DNA of 64,000 bases. It comes from Kitasatospora mediocidica KCTC 9733 (GTDB taxonomy: Bacteria; Actinomycetota; Actinomycetes; Streptomycetales; Streptomycetaceae). The notes beneath the pieces are model-generated. The model saw nothing but the letters and a program-made list of their open reading frames with translations. It did not search any database and was not told where the DNA came from. The DNA lies in contig NZ_JQLN01000004.1 in assembly GCF_000744225.1 (NCBI RefSeq), forward strand, positions 1 to 64,000, read 5' to 3'. Numbering within the stretch: position 1 is the stretch's first letter; each line of letters opens with the position of its first letter. Positions 44,586-53,900 of this stretch are shown in pieces. The position numbers and the translations under genes are program-made.

Positions 44586-45785
44586 GTGAACCGCAGTACC
44601 AGGACCGAACTCCGCTCGCTCACAACCGCGTTGCGCGCCGCCCTGACAGCGGCCACCGAGGACCGGATCTTCTACGATCTGGCCGGTATCGCCCGCCGCT
44701 ACGCCGACCTGGTGGCCGAACTGCCGGGCGTCGAGGTCCGGTTCGCCATGAAGGCCTGCCCGGTGGACGAGGTGCTGGCCGAACTGGCCACGCTCGGAGC
44801 CGGTTTCGACGCGGCCAGCCCGAACGAGATCACCCAGGCCCTGCGCACCGGCGTACCGGTGAGCCGGGTGCACTACGGCAACACCGTCAAATCCGACCAG
44901 GGCATTGCCGAGGCGTACCGCCTGGGTATCCGGGACTTCGCCACCGACAGCCTCTCGGACATCACCGCGATCGCCGAACACGCCCCGGGCTCCCGGGTGT
45001 TCTGCCGCCTCGCCACCAGCGGCGAGGGCGCGCTCTGGGGACTGAGCCGCAAGTTCGGCTGCTCGGCGGCGGACGCCGTCCGGGTGCTGACGGCCGCCCG
45101 GGAGGCCGGGCTGACCCCCGCCGGGCTCTCGGTCCACGTCGGCTCGCAGCAACTGACCTCCAAGGCCTGGGTGGCGGCCTTCGAGCTGCTCGGCGACGTG
45201 CTGGCCGAGCTCGGACAGCACGGGATCCGGCTGGACCACATCAATCTCGGCGGCGGCCTGCCCGCCCTGGGGTACGTCGACCGGCATGGCACCGCCCTCG
45301 ACCCGCCGCTCGACGAGATCTTCCCGGTCCTCCGGGAGGGCATCGACCAGCTACGCCAACTGCACGGCGGCGAGCTGGACTTCCTCCTGGAGCCCGGCCG
45401 CCACCTGGTCGCCGACCAGGGCGCGATCCGGGCCCACGTCTACCGGCTGACTTCCCGTCAGCAGCCGGACGGCGAGCGGCAGTACTGGCTCTACCTGAGC
45501 TGCGGCAAGTTCAACGGCCTCTACGAGATGGACCAGGTGCAGTACCGGCTGGTCTTCCCGACCCACCCGGACCCGGAGTACGTCCCAGCCGTGGTGGCCG
45601 GCCCGACCTGCGACAGCGACGACACCTTCCCGCACGGGCAGACGACCGGCCGGATACCGGTGCCCCGGGCGCTGGCCTCCGGCGACCCGGTGTGGATCCT
45701 CTCCAGCGGTGCGTACGCCGTCAGTTACCTCACCCAGGGCTTCAACGGCTTCGCCCCACTGCCGTACACGGTACTGCCCGGCTGA
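44586..45785 (+). CDS. Fold-type III PLP-dependent decarboxylase
   Basis: This 399-residue alanine-racemase-fold decarboxylase has the PLP Lys in VEVRFAMKACPVDEVLAELA, VHYGNTVKSDQGIAEA, the HVGSQ motif, the phosphate loop NLGGGLPALGY, EPGRHLV and the active-site CDSDDTF loop. Relatives decarboxylate ornithine, diaminopimelate or, as in BtrK of butirosin synthesis, an amino acid bound to a carrier protein. The last option suits this carrier-rich cluster. It is the last gene of the coupled operon, starting at GTG. Confidence 0.88.
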   Translation: MNRSTRTELRSLTTALRAALTAATEDRIFYDLAGIARRYADLVAELPGVEVRFAMKACPVDEVLAELATLGAGFDAASPNEITQALRTGVPVSRVHYGNTVKSDQGIAEAYRLGIRDFATDSLSDITAIAEHAPGSRVFCRLATSGEGALWGLSRKFGCSAADAVRVLTAAREAGLTPAGLSVHVGSQQLTSKAWVAAFELLGDVLAELGQHGIRLDHINLGGGLPALGYVDRHGTALDPPLDEIFPVLREGIDQLRQLHGGELDFLLEPGRHLVADQGAIRAHVYRLTSRQQPDGERQYWLYLSCGKFNGLYEMDQVQYRLVFPTHPDPEYVPAVVAGPTCDSDDTFPHGQTTGRIPVPRALASGDPVWILSSGAYAVSYLTQGFNGFAPLPYTVLPG

Positions 45786-46248
45786 CGTCGAACGGACCCC
45801 GAAAACAGCACCTCACCCGCCGAACGAGTGAATCCCGGTGACGGCTTCGCGCCGCGTGCTCTCCGCACCCACCCCGGCGTCCGGGACACCTCGACAGCGG
45901 CACGACAGCAGCACTCGAACGGGCTCTCGCCGCATGCGCGCTGGACTCCACCCCCGGCCCACCACCCGCCGCAACCGTCCGCAGAGGTCCCTGTCCGGCG
46001 CCGAGGGCGTGCTCGAAACGTCCCCATTCGACCCGGGCTCGCCCGGAGCCAATCCGCTTGAACACGGCACTCGAACAGCACCATCATCGGACCCTTCCGG
46101 CCCGCAGCACATCCACCAACTCGCCTCTCCATGAATCCACTTGGGGATTCGGCGGGTGCGAACGGGCGGTTCACCGTGCTCACCACGCTCCGCGACCGAA
46201 GACCGTTCGATGAACGGCTCTCTGCCGCCTACCGGTTGGAGTTCCGAA
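45786..46248. other. Gene-free region at the right edge of the cluster
   Basis: These 463 bases contain only low-complexity reading frames without protein character on either strand. No strong hairpin follows the decarboxylase stop, so the operon's terminator is not obvious. The NUDIX promoter should lie in the right half. Confidence 0.4.
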
Positions 46249-46731
46249 ATGCAGTCCCTTCGCCAGGCCGTGGCCGTCATCGTCCACAACGAGAGGACGG
46301 GCCAGGTCGCCTGCCTCCACTACGCGAACGAGAGCTGGACCAAGACCCCCGTGTGGACGATCCCCGGCGGCAAGGTCGAGGAGGGCGAGCGCCTGGACGA
46401 GGCCGCCGCCCGCGAGCTGCTGGAGGAGTCCGGGCTTGTCGTCCCGCCGCAGGAGCTGCGGCTGGTCCACACCGTCCAGGTCAGGGCCGGCTGGGACGGC
46501 AAGGGGCCGTTCCTGCTCTCGGTCTTCGCCACGACCTCCTGGCAGGGCGAGTTGACGAACACCGAGCCGGACAAGCACCTCGCGGTGGTGTGGAGGGACG
46601 CCACCGATCTACCGTCCCCGATGTTCCCCACCTCGCACACCGCCCTCACCGCCTACCTCGACGGCGGCCGCGGCTTCTCCACCCACGGCTGGGACAGCGA
46701 CGTGGACCCGCGCGCCCTGGTCGCCCGATAA
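46249..46731 (+). CDS. NUDIX hydrolase
   Basis: This 160-residue protein has a full NUDIX box, GGKVEEGERLDEAAARELLE then ESGLV, matching GX5EX7REUXEEXGU, with the domain start QAVAVIVHNERTGQVACLHY. Such enzymes hydrolyse nucleoside diphosphates linked to another moiety. ATG 46249 with a TTGGAG site is preferred to an upstream in-frame ATG at 46141. It is probably outside the biosynthetic cluster. Confidence 0.9.
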   Translation: MQSLRQAVAVIVHNERTGQVACLHYANESWTKTPVWTIPGGKVEEGERLDEAAARELLEESGLVVPPQELRLVHTVQVRAGWDGKGPFLLSVFATTSWQGELTNTEPDKHLAVVWRDATDLPSPMFPTSHTALTAYLDGGRGFSTHGWDSDVDPRALVAR

Positions 46732-46777
46732 CGCTCGCGATAACGCCCGGCCGCCACCAGGCGCGCCCCCGGCAGGG

Positions 46778-46974
46778 CTAGTGCCGCGTCGGGCAACCTT
46801 TGCCCGTCTAGGAGCGGGTCCCCCAGCCTTCGGCCGGGAGGTGCCCCCCTGGTGCGTGCTCTCGGCGTGCCGGCCGGAAGTCCTCGTACTGGACGTACTT
46901 GGGCATTCGGCCGGTGCGGCGAGAGTGCGTGCCGGGCGTCGCGACGGGGCGAAGGTTGCCTGACGCGGCACTAG
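46778..46974. mobile_element. 197-bp MITE-like element with long terminal inverted repeats
   Basis: The left end CTAGTGCCGCGTCGGGCAAC recurs inverted at the right end (CTAGTGCCGCGTCAGGCAAC); pairing continues to about 30 bases with few mismatches. The TIRs begin next to a TA/CTAG that may be the target duplication, as for IS630/Tc1-type elements. There is no coding capacity inside. An internal GGTCCCCC...GGTGCCCCC hairpin is of the kind seen dispersed in Streptomyces genomes. It is probably mobilised in trans. Confidence 0.75.
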
Positions 46975-47015
46975 CTGCCAGGGGCATGCGGGGGCCGGTC
47001 AGGGGTCGGGAACGG

Positions 47016-48887
47016 TCAGGAACCCGGGGCGAGTTGGACGAACTTGGCCTCGCTGGGAACACCGGCGTCGTCGAGCAGGAAGAGCATGTAGTACCCGGGC
47101 GGCGCCGCCTGCGCCGACGGCGGCGTCTTCAACTCCAGTCTGTTGCCCGAGCGACCGGTGATCTGGAGCTCCAGGTGCCGCTGGCTGGTGTCCACCGAGT
47201 GGGTGGAGGTGATGGGCGCGACCAGGACGGCTCGGCTGACCCGGGACGGTGTGGTGGTGGTGACCTTGAACGCCGAGTCGTACCCCAACGGGCGGCTGGG
47301 CGCCTTGCTGAGCACCGGGCGCGGGCCCTGGTGCAGGTAGGGGGGTTCGTAGATCTCGATGGTGCCGTTCATGCCCGACTTGATGTCGGGGTTGTTGGCG
47401 ATCTGCTGGAGTTCGTCGCCGGTGACCATGATCCGCCCGTCCGGCAGCAGGACGGCGTTGGAGTGGTAGCCGCGCGGCAGGCGCTGCACCGGGCCGAGGG
47501 TCCAGCGGCCCTGGGCGTCGCGCAGTTCGGTCTGCCGGTACTTGAGGTCGGCGTTGGGGTTGTACGGGCCGTTGCCGTAGTCGCGGATGTCGTAGGAGCC
47601 GTTGACGGTGAACAGGTTGCCGTTCGGCAGGATCAGCGTGTCGTCCTGGGTCCGGCCGAAGGCCCGCTGACTGTCCGTGGTCCAGGCGCCGTTGGAGAAC
47701 CGGTAGGTGTTGCGGTCGTTGCGGTTGCCGCCCAGGATCAGGACGGAGTCGGGACCGGCGGTGCCGCCGGGCAGGGCGACGGCGGCACCGTAGTTGCGCA
47801 GTCCGCCGTCGGGGCGGTCCGGCAGCTTGCCGCGGGACTCGTCGGCGGGGTTGAACGTCCACTGCTGGTCGGAGTCGCGGCCGAAGCCGTAGACCTTGCC
47901 GTCCCGCAGCGAGAAGAGGTGCGGGTAGTCCATCCGGTAGGGGGCGTCCGTCTTCCACTGGTCCGACGGGAGGCCGTCCGGGATGCTGCCGGGCGTGTAG
48001 GAGAGGTCGACGCCCTTGGCGGGGAAGCGCTCGATGAGCGGCGTCGGGGTGCCCCAACCCAGCTCGGACTGGCCGGACATGACGAGCAGACGGCCGTCGG
48101 CCCCGGTGACCACGGACGGGTACCAGCGGCCCACCGCCAGGTCCTGTTGCTGGTGCCAGGTCTCCGTCCACGGGTCGAAGACCAGGGCCAGCTTGGCGCC
48201 CGTGCCGCCGTTGCCACCCAGGTTGCCGCCGAAGACGCCGAGCATGCCGTTGGACAGGTAGGAGTGGCCCGCGCAGAAGAACGGCGCCGGCCGCGGCTGA
48301 CCCGTACCGTCCGGCATGTCGACGACCGGCGGCGGGACCGCCTTGAACGCCGCGGGGCCGCTCCCCTTCGAGGGGTCCCAGAGATAGGCGCGGCCGGCGT
48401 TCTGGCGGCCGATGACATCGGTGGGCGCGGTCTCCTTCTGTGGGTTGTCCTCGACGCTCTCGAACGAGAACGCGAGGACCTTGCCGGTGGGCAGCAGAGC
48501 GATGTGCGCCCCGAACTCCGGCGTGGGGAAGTAGTCCGTGAACTTGCCCACCAGTGCGGGGTCGAAGCCGGCGTTGATCTGTGCCTGCGAGGCGGTCAGC
48601 GCGTTGAACCGGTTGGTGCGGGTGGTCTGCGGATAGTCGGTCTGCACCGCCCGCAGGCCGATCCGGTCGCGCGCCATCGACTCGGCGGCCGGGCGGCCGA
48701 ACGCCTCGACCTCGCCGGGGCGCAGCTCGGCTCGCACCTGCTCGTCGGTGATCCGCAGGCCACCGGTCTCGCCGAATCGATCGGCGGCGAGCGGGGTGGG
48801 CGGGGGCGCGGCCGAGGCGGTGGTGGTCGCCAGTACCAGAGCTGCGGCGCAGGCCGCCAGTAGACCTGACAAGGGTCTGCGTGTCAT
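47016..48887 (-). CDS. Secreted copper-radical (galactose-oxidase-like) oxidase
   Basis: This 623-residue protein has a signal peptide (LLAACAAALVLATTTASA). Kelch-type repeats follow, with the radical-cofactor residues visible: Cys in PAPFFCAGHSYLSNGML, Tyr in VGRWYPSVVTG, the Tyr-His pair in LPRGYHSNAVLLPDGRIMVT and His in THSVDTSQRHLELQ, plus a C-terminal DUF1929 beta domain. This set matches galactose oxidase/GlxA enzymes, which form a Tyr-Cys crosslink and oxidise alcohols to aldehydes with H2O2 release. GlxA of Streptomyces acts in glycan deposition. An AGGAG site favours ATG 48887. Confidence 0.88.
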   Translation of the reverse strand: MTRRPLSGLLAACAAALVLATTTASAAPPPTPLAADRFGETGGLRITDEQVRAELRPGEVEAFGRPAAESMARDRIGLRAVQTDYPQTTRTNRFNALTASQAQINAGFDPALVGKFTDYFPTPEFGAHIALLPTGKVLAFSFESVEDNPQKETAPTDVIGRQNAGRAYLWDPSKGSGPAAFKAVPPPVVDMPDGTGQPRPAPFFCAGHSYLSNGMLGVFGGNLGGNGGTGAKLALVFDPWTETWHQQQDLAVGRWYPSVVTGADGRLLVMSGQSELGWGTPTPLIERFPAKGVDLSYTPGSIPDGLPSDQWKTDAPYRMDYPHLFSLRDGKVYGFGRDSDQQWTFNPADESRGKLPDRPDGGLRNYGAAVALPGGTAGPDSVLILGGNRNDRNTYRFSNGAWTTDSQRAFGRTQDDTLILPNGNLFTVNGSYDIRDYGNGPYNPNADLKYRQTELRDAQGRWTLGPVQRLPRGYHSNAVLLPDGRIMVTGDELQQIANNPDIKSGMNGTIEIYEPPYLHQGPRPVLSKAPSRPLGYDSAFKVTTTTPSRVSRAVLVAPITSTHSVDTSQRHLELQITGRSGNRLELKTPPSAQAAPPGYYMLFLLDDAGVPSEAKFVQLAPGS

Positions 48888-49113
48888 CGGCACTCCTAGG
48901 GGGTCCGGCGCGCGGCGGGCCGGTCGGCCCGACGCGCAACCGACGGGTTTATGCAGCCACTACAACACTCTGCGTAGCAGTTCGTGCCAAGACACTTCCG
49001 AAGTCACTTCAAATCCCGCCGACACGCCGTCACTGTGCGTGTCGAGACCGCGATCGCGGCGACCCGTGTTGTGATGGCCGAATCCCCCGGGCGCGAACCG
49101 AAGGAGCACCCCT

Positions 49114-49524
49114 ATGTCCAGAATCCGTACCGCAACGGTCGCCACGGCGGTGGCCTCGGCGCTGCTGGCCGTCGGCACCGCAGGCGCGACCAGCGCGGCA
49201 GCCGGCACCACCCGCGGCGCCGTCCAGCCGCAGACCGTGACGGGCGACCTCATCCCGAACGGGGCCGACGGCACCCCGCACACCCTGATGTGCCCGCCCG
49301 AGGAGAGCGTCCTCAGCGGCGGCTACGCCCTGACCCCGCAGCCCGGCCACACCCTCGCCCCACTGCCGGCCGACCTGTTGGAGAGCCGGCCCAACGCGGA
49401 CGCCAGCGGCTGGATCGTCACCGTCCGCAAGTTCCAGCAGACCGAGGACCACAACCGGTACGAGCCCGCGAACCTCACCCTCTACGTCGCCTGCACCCAG
49501 GGCGAGAACACCCCCGGCGGCTGA
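49114..49524 (+). CDS. Small secreted protein of unknown function
   Basis: This 136-residue protein has a clear signal peptide (RTATVATAVASALLAVGTAG) followed by a compact domain with two Cys (HTLMCPPEESVLSGGYALTP and LYVACTQGE) that could form a disulfide. The family is not recognised. A GAAGGAG site supports the start. Confidence 0.78.
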   Translation: MSRIRTATVATAVASALLAVGTAGATSAAAGTTRGAVQPQTVTGDLIPNGADGTPHTLMCPPEESVLSGGYALTPQPGHTLAPLPADLLESRPNADASGWIVTVRKFQQTEDHNRYEPANLTLYVACTQGENTPGG

Positions 49525-49563
49525 CCGGACCCCACCCGGACCGCGAACCGGACCGGTGCTCGC

Positions 49564-50241
49564 TCAGCCGGTGAGCGCGCTGAGCGCGTCGCCGACGTAC
49601 TTGGCCCCAAGCACCAGGAGCAGCACGGTCATGATGGCGCCGTTGTGGGCGGCCATCCAGGTCTTCCAGGACTGCAGAGTGCCGGCCGCGCGCTCGCCGC
49701 CCAGCAGGTAGACGCCCAGCGGCAGCAGCGTGCACAGCGAGCCGATCAGTACGAGCAGAACCGTGGCCACCGTCTTGCCGCCGGCTCCGGCGGTGCTGGA
49801 GGCGATGGACAGGGCGCCGCCGACGGCCAGCACGAGGTTCTTCGGGTTCAGCCCGGCCAGGACGACGGCCAGTCCTGCGGCCTTGCCCGGGCTGAAGGAG
49901 TCGATGGTCCGCATCCACCCCGGCAGCTCGGCCGCCTGCCCCTCCTTCGGCCGCCCGGTCCACTGCTTGACCCCCAGCAGCACGAACAGCGCCCCGAGCG
50001 CGAGCTTGACCCAGGAGGTCCAGGTCGCGGGACCACCGGTGGTGTGGGCGCCCCCGCCGTCACCGGCGAGCACCACGACGGTGCTGACCACGCCCAGCGT
50101 GAGTACCCACGCGAGGGTGAACGCGACGCCGTTGGCGCGTCCGCGCGCGGTGGCGAGCATCAGCACGATCGCGATGACCGGAATCGGACTGATGGCGATA
50201 CCGACCGCCGAAGCCAGCATCTGGCCGATGGCGTTGCCCAT
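49564..50241 (-). CDS. GAP-family (LysE-like) membrane protein
   Basis: This 225-residue protein has six hydrophobic segments: AVGIAISPIPVIAIVLMLAT, NGVAFTLAWVLTLGVVSTVV, then KLALGALFVLLGVKQW, and the central FSPGKAAGLAVVLAGLNPKN typical of the Sap/GAP (sulfolipid-addressing-like) family. These proteins are related to LysE-type exporters. The substrate is unknown. It is downstream of the small membrane protein paralogue on the same strand. Confidence 0.8.
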   Translation of the reverse strand: MGNAIGQMLASAVGIAISPIPVIAIVLMLATARGRANGVAFTLAWVLTLGVVSTVVVLAGDGGGAHTTGGPATWTSWVKLALGALFVLLGVKQWTGRPKEGQAAELPGWMRTIDSFSPGKAAGLAVVLAGLNPKNLVLAVGGALSIASSTAGAGGKTVATVLLVLIGSLCTLLPLGVYLLGGERAAGTLQSWKTWMAAHNGAIMTVLLLVLGAKYVGDALSALTG

Positions 50242-50300
50242 GGCGCTCTCCGTTCGAACCGCGTCCAGCGACGCCGAGCAGCGCCGTCCTCAACTCCCCG

Positions 50301-50732
50301 TCAGCGCCGGCTGCTTCGAGCGAGCTCTACGAGCGACCAGGTCTCGGCCCTGATCCGCCGCCTCGGCAGCGCCCCGGGCAGCGAGGCGAGCAGCCCGGCC
50401 AGCACGAACAGCCCCAGCCGGGCCGCCTCGACCCCGGCCCCCGACCAGCCGAGGGTCGCGTCCCGGTGCACCACGAAGCCGTTGAGGAAGCACCAGGCCG
50501 TCCCCGCGATCAGCGGCGCCGCCACCGGACGCGAGATCCGGCCGAGCGCGGCGCAGAACAGGGCAAAGACCCCGAGGGCGAACCCGTTCGGGTGCAACGC
50601 CCCGACCGCGGCGAGCGCGAGCGTGAGCGCGGCGCTGCCGGCGAACGCCAGCACGCCGGAGATGTCGACGGCCAGCCGAACCGTCACGGGCCGGTACGAA
50701 CGCCGGCCGGGGCGCGCGGTGTAGAACCTCAT
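50301..50732 (-). CDS. Small membrane protein, paralogue of the one at 6.7 kb
   Basis: This 143-residue protein is about three-quarters identical to the protein at 6708-7139, without gaps; MRFYTARPGRRSYRPV, CAALGRISRP, HRDATLGWSGAGVE and ALPRRRIRAETWSLVE are shared almost unchanged. It has four hydrophobic segments. Unlike the other copy, it has no stress-protein partner. The two basic termini suggest both ends are cytoplasmic. Function unknown. Confidence 0.75.
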   Translation of the reverse strand: MRFYTARPGRRSYRPVTVRLAVDISGVLAFAGSAALTLALAAVGALHPNGFALGVFALFCAALGRISRPVAAPLIAGTAWCFLNGFVVHRDATLGWSGAGVEAARLGLFVLAGLLASLPGALPRRRIRAETWSLVELARSSRR

Positions 50733-50896
50733 CGCCGGTTCGCTCCTTCTGACGTTCGGTTCGCCGCGGCGCGGCAGAGCCCTTCAGCAAACCCCGTGCC
50801 GCCCGGCTCGGTCCGGCTCCTTACGCCGTCCTTACGGGCCGGACGGGAATCCTGACGCGTCGTTGACGGCAGGGCCGGCCGCACGAGGGCCCACGC

Positions 50897-50932
50897 GTCC
50901 CGGCCCTGCCGCCGTGGTGGCAGGGCCGGGAC
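50897..50932 (-). terminator. Terminator of the large surface-protein gene
   Basis: GTCCCGGCCCTGCC (50897-50910) pairs perfectly with GGCAGGGCCGGGAC (50919-50932) around an 8-base loop, about 20 bases past the surface-protein stop. Confidence 0.75.
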
Positions 50933-50952
50933 CCGCGATACCCGTCAGTCCG

Positions 50953-53900
50953 TCAGTCCGTCCGTCGCGCCCGAAGGCGGACCAGGGTGCCGAGCAGCAG
51001 CAGGCCGAAGGCGCCCAGGGCCCAGGGGGCGAGGTCGCTGCCGGTGTCCGGCAGGGGGCGGCCGGAGTCGGGGTAGTGGTTGGTGGCGGTGATCACGCCC
51101 GGGGTGGTGCCGTCGAGCAGCAGGGCGTGGGCCTCGTCGCCGTGGTCGATGACGGTGGAATCGGCCCCGGCCGGGTCGGGCTCGGTGAGCCAGCAGTGCG
51201 CTCCGCCGGGCAGCGGTGCGGGCAGGTCGTCCACCAGGCGGAGTTGGCCGGGGCGCAACAGGTAGCGGCGGCGGTCCACCAGGACGATCGGGGCGGCGCC
51301 GGGGGCGGTGGTCAGGCGGCAGCTGAGCTCGACGGCGACGTCCTTCGCGGCGACGGCGTCGGCGCCCGGGCCAGTGGTCCGCTTGAGCAGGCTCAGGGTG
51401 GCCGGACGGTACTCGTTGCTCGCGGTGATGGTGATATCCGGTGCGGCCACGCCGACTTCGGCCGCGTGGAGCTCGTCCGGGTGGTCCACGACCGTGCCGC
51501 CGGCACCGCTGGGCAGTTCGGTGGCCCAGCAGCGGGTGCCGACCAGCAGCAGTTCGGGCAGGCTGACGGGGGCGCCGGGCCGGACGGTGACCGTCCGGTC
51601 GAGGACGTCGTGGCCGTCGCGGCGGCAGATCACGTGCAGCCCGAAGGCGGCGTCCTTGAGGTAGCCGGCCTCGGCGAGCGGGCCGGTCAGGATCTTGGCC
51701 AGGGTCAGGCGGCCCGCCGAGAAGGTGTTGCTGAGTTCGGCGGTGGCCAGGTCGGTGGTGCCTTCCTTGATGACGATCCCGTGGACGGGCTTGGCCGGGG
51801 CGTCGGCGCCACCGCTGTCCGTCTCGGTGACCGTGCAGAGCGCCCCGACCGGCAGGCCGTCCAGCCGGCCCGTCAGGTGGTCCGGCGCGGTGAGTTCGAC
51901 GTCGCGGGTGAGGACGGCGCTGCGGCCGTTGAAGTCGCAGCTGACCCGGAACCGGAACGGTCCGCCGGCCTGCGGGGCGCCCGCGCCCGTGAGCTTCTTG
52001 GTCACGCTCAGCGCGCCGACCGGGAAGTCATTGGTGATGATCACGGTGGCGGGCCCGCCCGCCGGGCCCGGCTCCTCGATCTCCCCCGGCCGGGGCGGCA
52101 GTTGGACGCGGGAGGAGTGGGTCAGATCGTACTCGACGTGGCTCGCGCCGCCGTTGTCGGTTTCGAGCACGTCGCAGGAGCTGCCCTGCGGCAGGTCGGT
52201 GACGGACTGCGAGCCGTCGCCCCGGAACACCAGCTCCTGGGGGAACCCGGGCAGGCGCTTGCCGTTGAACGCGCAGTCCACGGTGACCTTGAACGGGCCC
52301 TCGCCCACCAGCGCCGCGCCCTGGCCGGTGACCCGCTTGGCGATGACGAGGTCACGGCGCGGGTAGTGGTTACTGATCTCGGCCTGCTGGCGGGTCGTCG
52401 CGTCGGCCGCCGGGGTGACGGTGACCACCACCGCGTTGGCCTCGCCCTGGTGGTCGCTCTGCGCTCCGGCGCTGTCGGTCTCCCAGAAGCGGCAGACCGC
52501 TCCGGCGGGGACGCCGGACAGGTCGAACGGCTTGCCCGGGTCGAACCGGACCTGACCGCCCCTCACCTCGACCGCGTCGCCGGAGGCGGTGGTCAGCAGG
52601 CAGGAGTAGGCGAGGGTGAACGGGCCGACGGCGACTCCGGCCGGCGGGTCCACCACGTTCTTGAGGATCCGGACGTTGCCGAAGACCAGGCCGATGCCGG
52701 CCTTGGGCGGCTCGGTGACCGGCAGGTCGGTGGTGCTGCCGCCGACCGTGACGGTCTCGGTGTGGGCGAAGGAGTTCCACGCGACCGACGGGTAGCCCGG
52801 GGTGGACAGGTCGGCCGGGGCCTGGAACGGGAGGGCGAAGACGGCGGCCGTGCCGGGCGCCATCCCGGCGGGGAAGTCCACGGCGGCCTGGAAGGCGGTG
52901 GCGCGTGCGGTGTCGGCGTTCCAGGAGGCGGCGGCGCAGCTGCGCCTGGGTGTGGCGACCTGGCTGCCGCAGGGGTTGCGGGTGGTGGTGTAGGTGATCG
53001 CGGCGTTGCCGGTGCCGGTGTAGCCGACCGGCCCGGTGAGGGTGGGGATGCTGTCCCACTGGGTGCCGCGCTGCTCGTCGCCGAGCAGCACTCCGGTGTC
53101 GCCGGGGGCCGGGAAGACGTCGAGCAGGTGCAGGGACTTGGCCGGTTCGGTCCCGGTGTTCTCCACCCGGATCACGAAGCCGAACCTCTGGCCCGGCCGG
53201 GTCAGCGCGACGCACGGGTAGCGGGTGTAGACGACCCCGGCCACGGTCAGCTCGGGGCAGCGCGGGTCGCCGGCCGGGACCGCCGCGCCGGTGTTGGCGT
53301 CCTGGTAGCCGAGGGCGCGGTCGCCGGTCACCCACTTGGCGGCGTCGAAGGAGACGCCGGAGCGCGAGACGACGTCGGCGTCGGAGGTGCAGAAGGTGCC
53401 GGGTCCGTAGCGCGGATCATCGGTGACCTGGCCGAGGCGCGGGGACTGCGGGTCGCAGTTGAGCTGGGGAGCGGTCGCCGAACCGGCGCCGAAGACGTTG
53501 GTGATGGCCGTGCCGGCCGCCACGCCTCCGGCCAGCTTGACCTGGTAGCCGACCACCACCTCCTCGCTCGGGTAGAAGGTCCAGCCGGGGAAGCGCCAGA
53601 CCAGCTTGGTGATCCGCCCGCCGGCGTCGCGCACCGGCTCGAAGAGCACCCGGGCCGGTTCCTTGGCGCCGGGCGGCAGGGTGTAGCGCAGCGTGTAGGG
53701 CAGGCCCTGGTCACCCTGGAACGCGTCGTCGAAGCGCAGTCCGCCGGGGACGTCATCGACGATCACCAGGTCGGGCACGGGGGCGGTGCCGGTGTTCCGC
53801 ACGTGCAGGTTGAACGGCGCTGCGGCGCCGGGGCTGAGCACGGTGTGCTCGGGCTCCTTCTCCACCCGCAGCCGGTTGCTGCCCTCGCGCACGGTCAGCG

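Noticed and set aside
21932..45785. Reducing type II PKS (polyene or aryl polyene) cluster
   Set aside because: No ketoreductase or dehydratase gene accompanies the ketosynthases and carriers.
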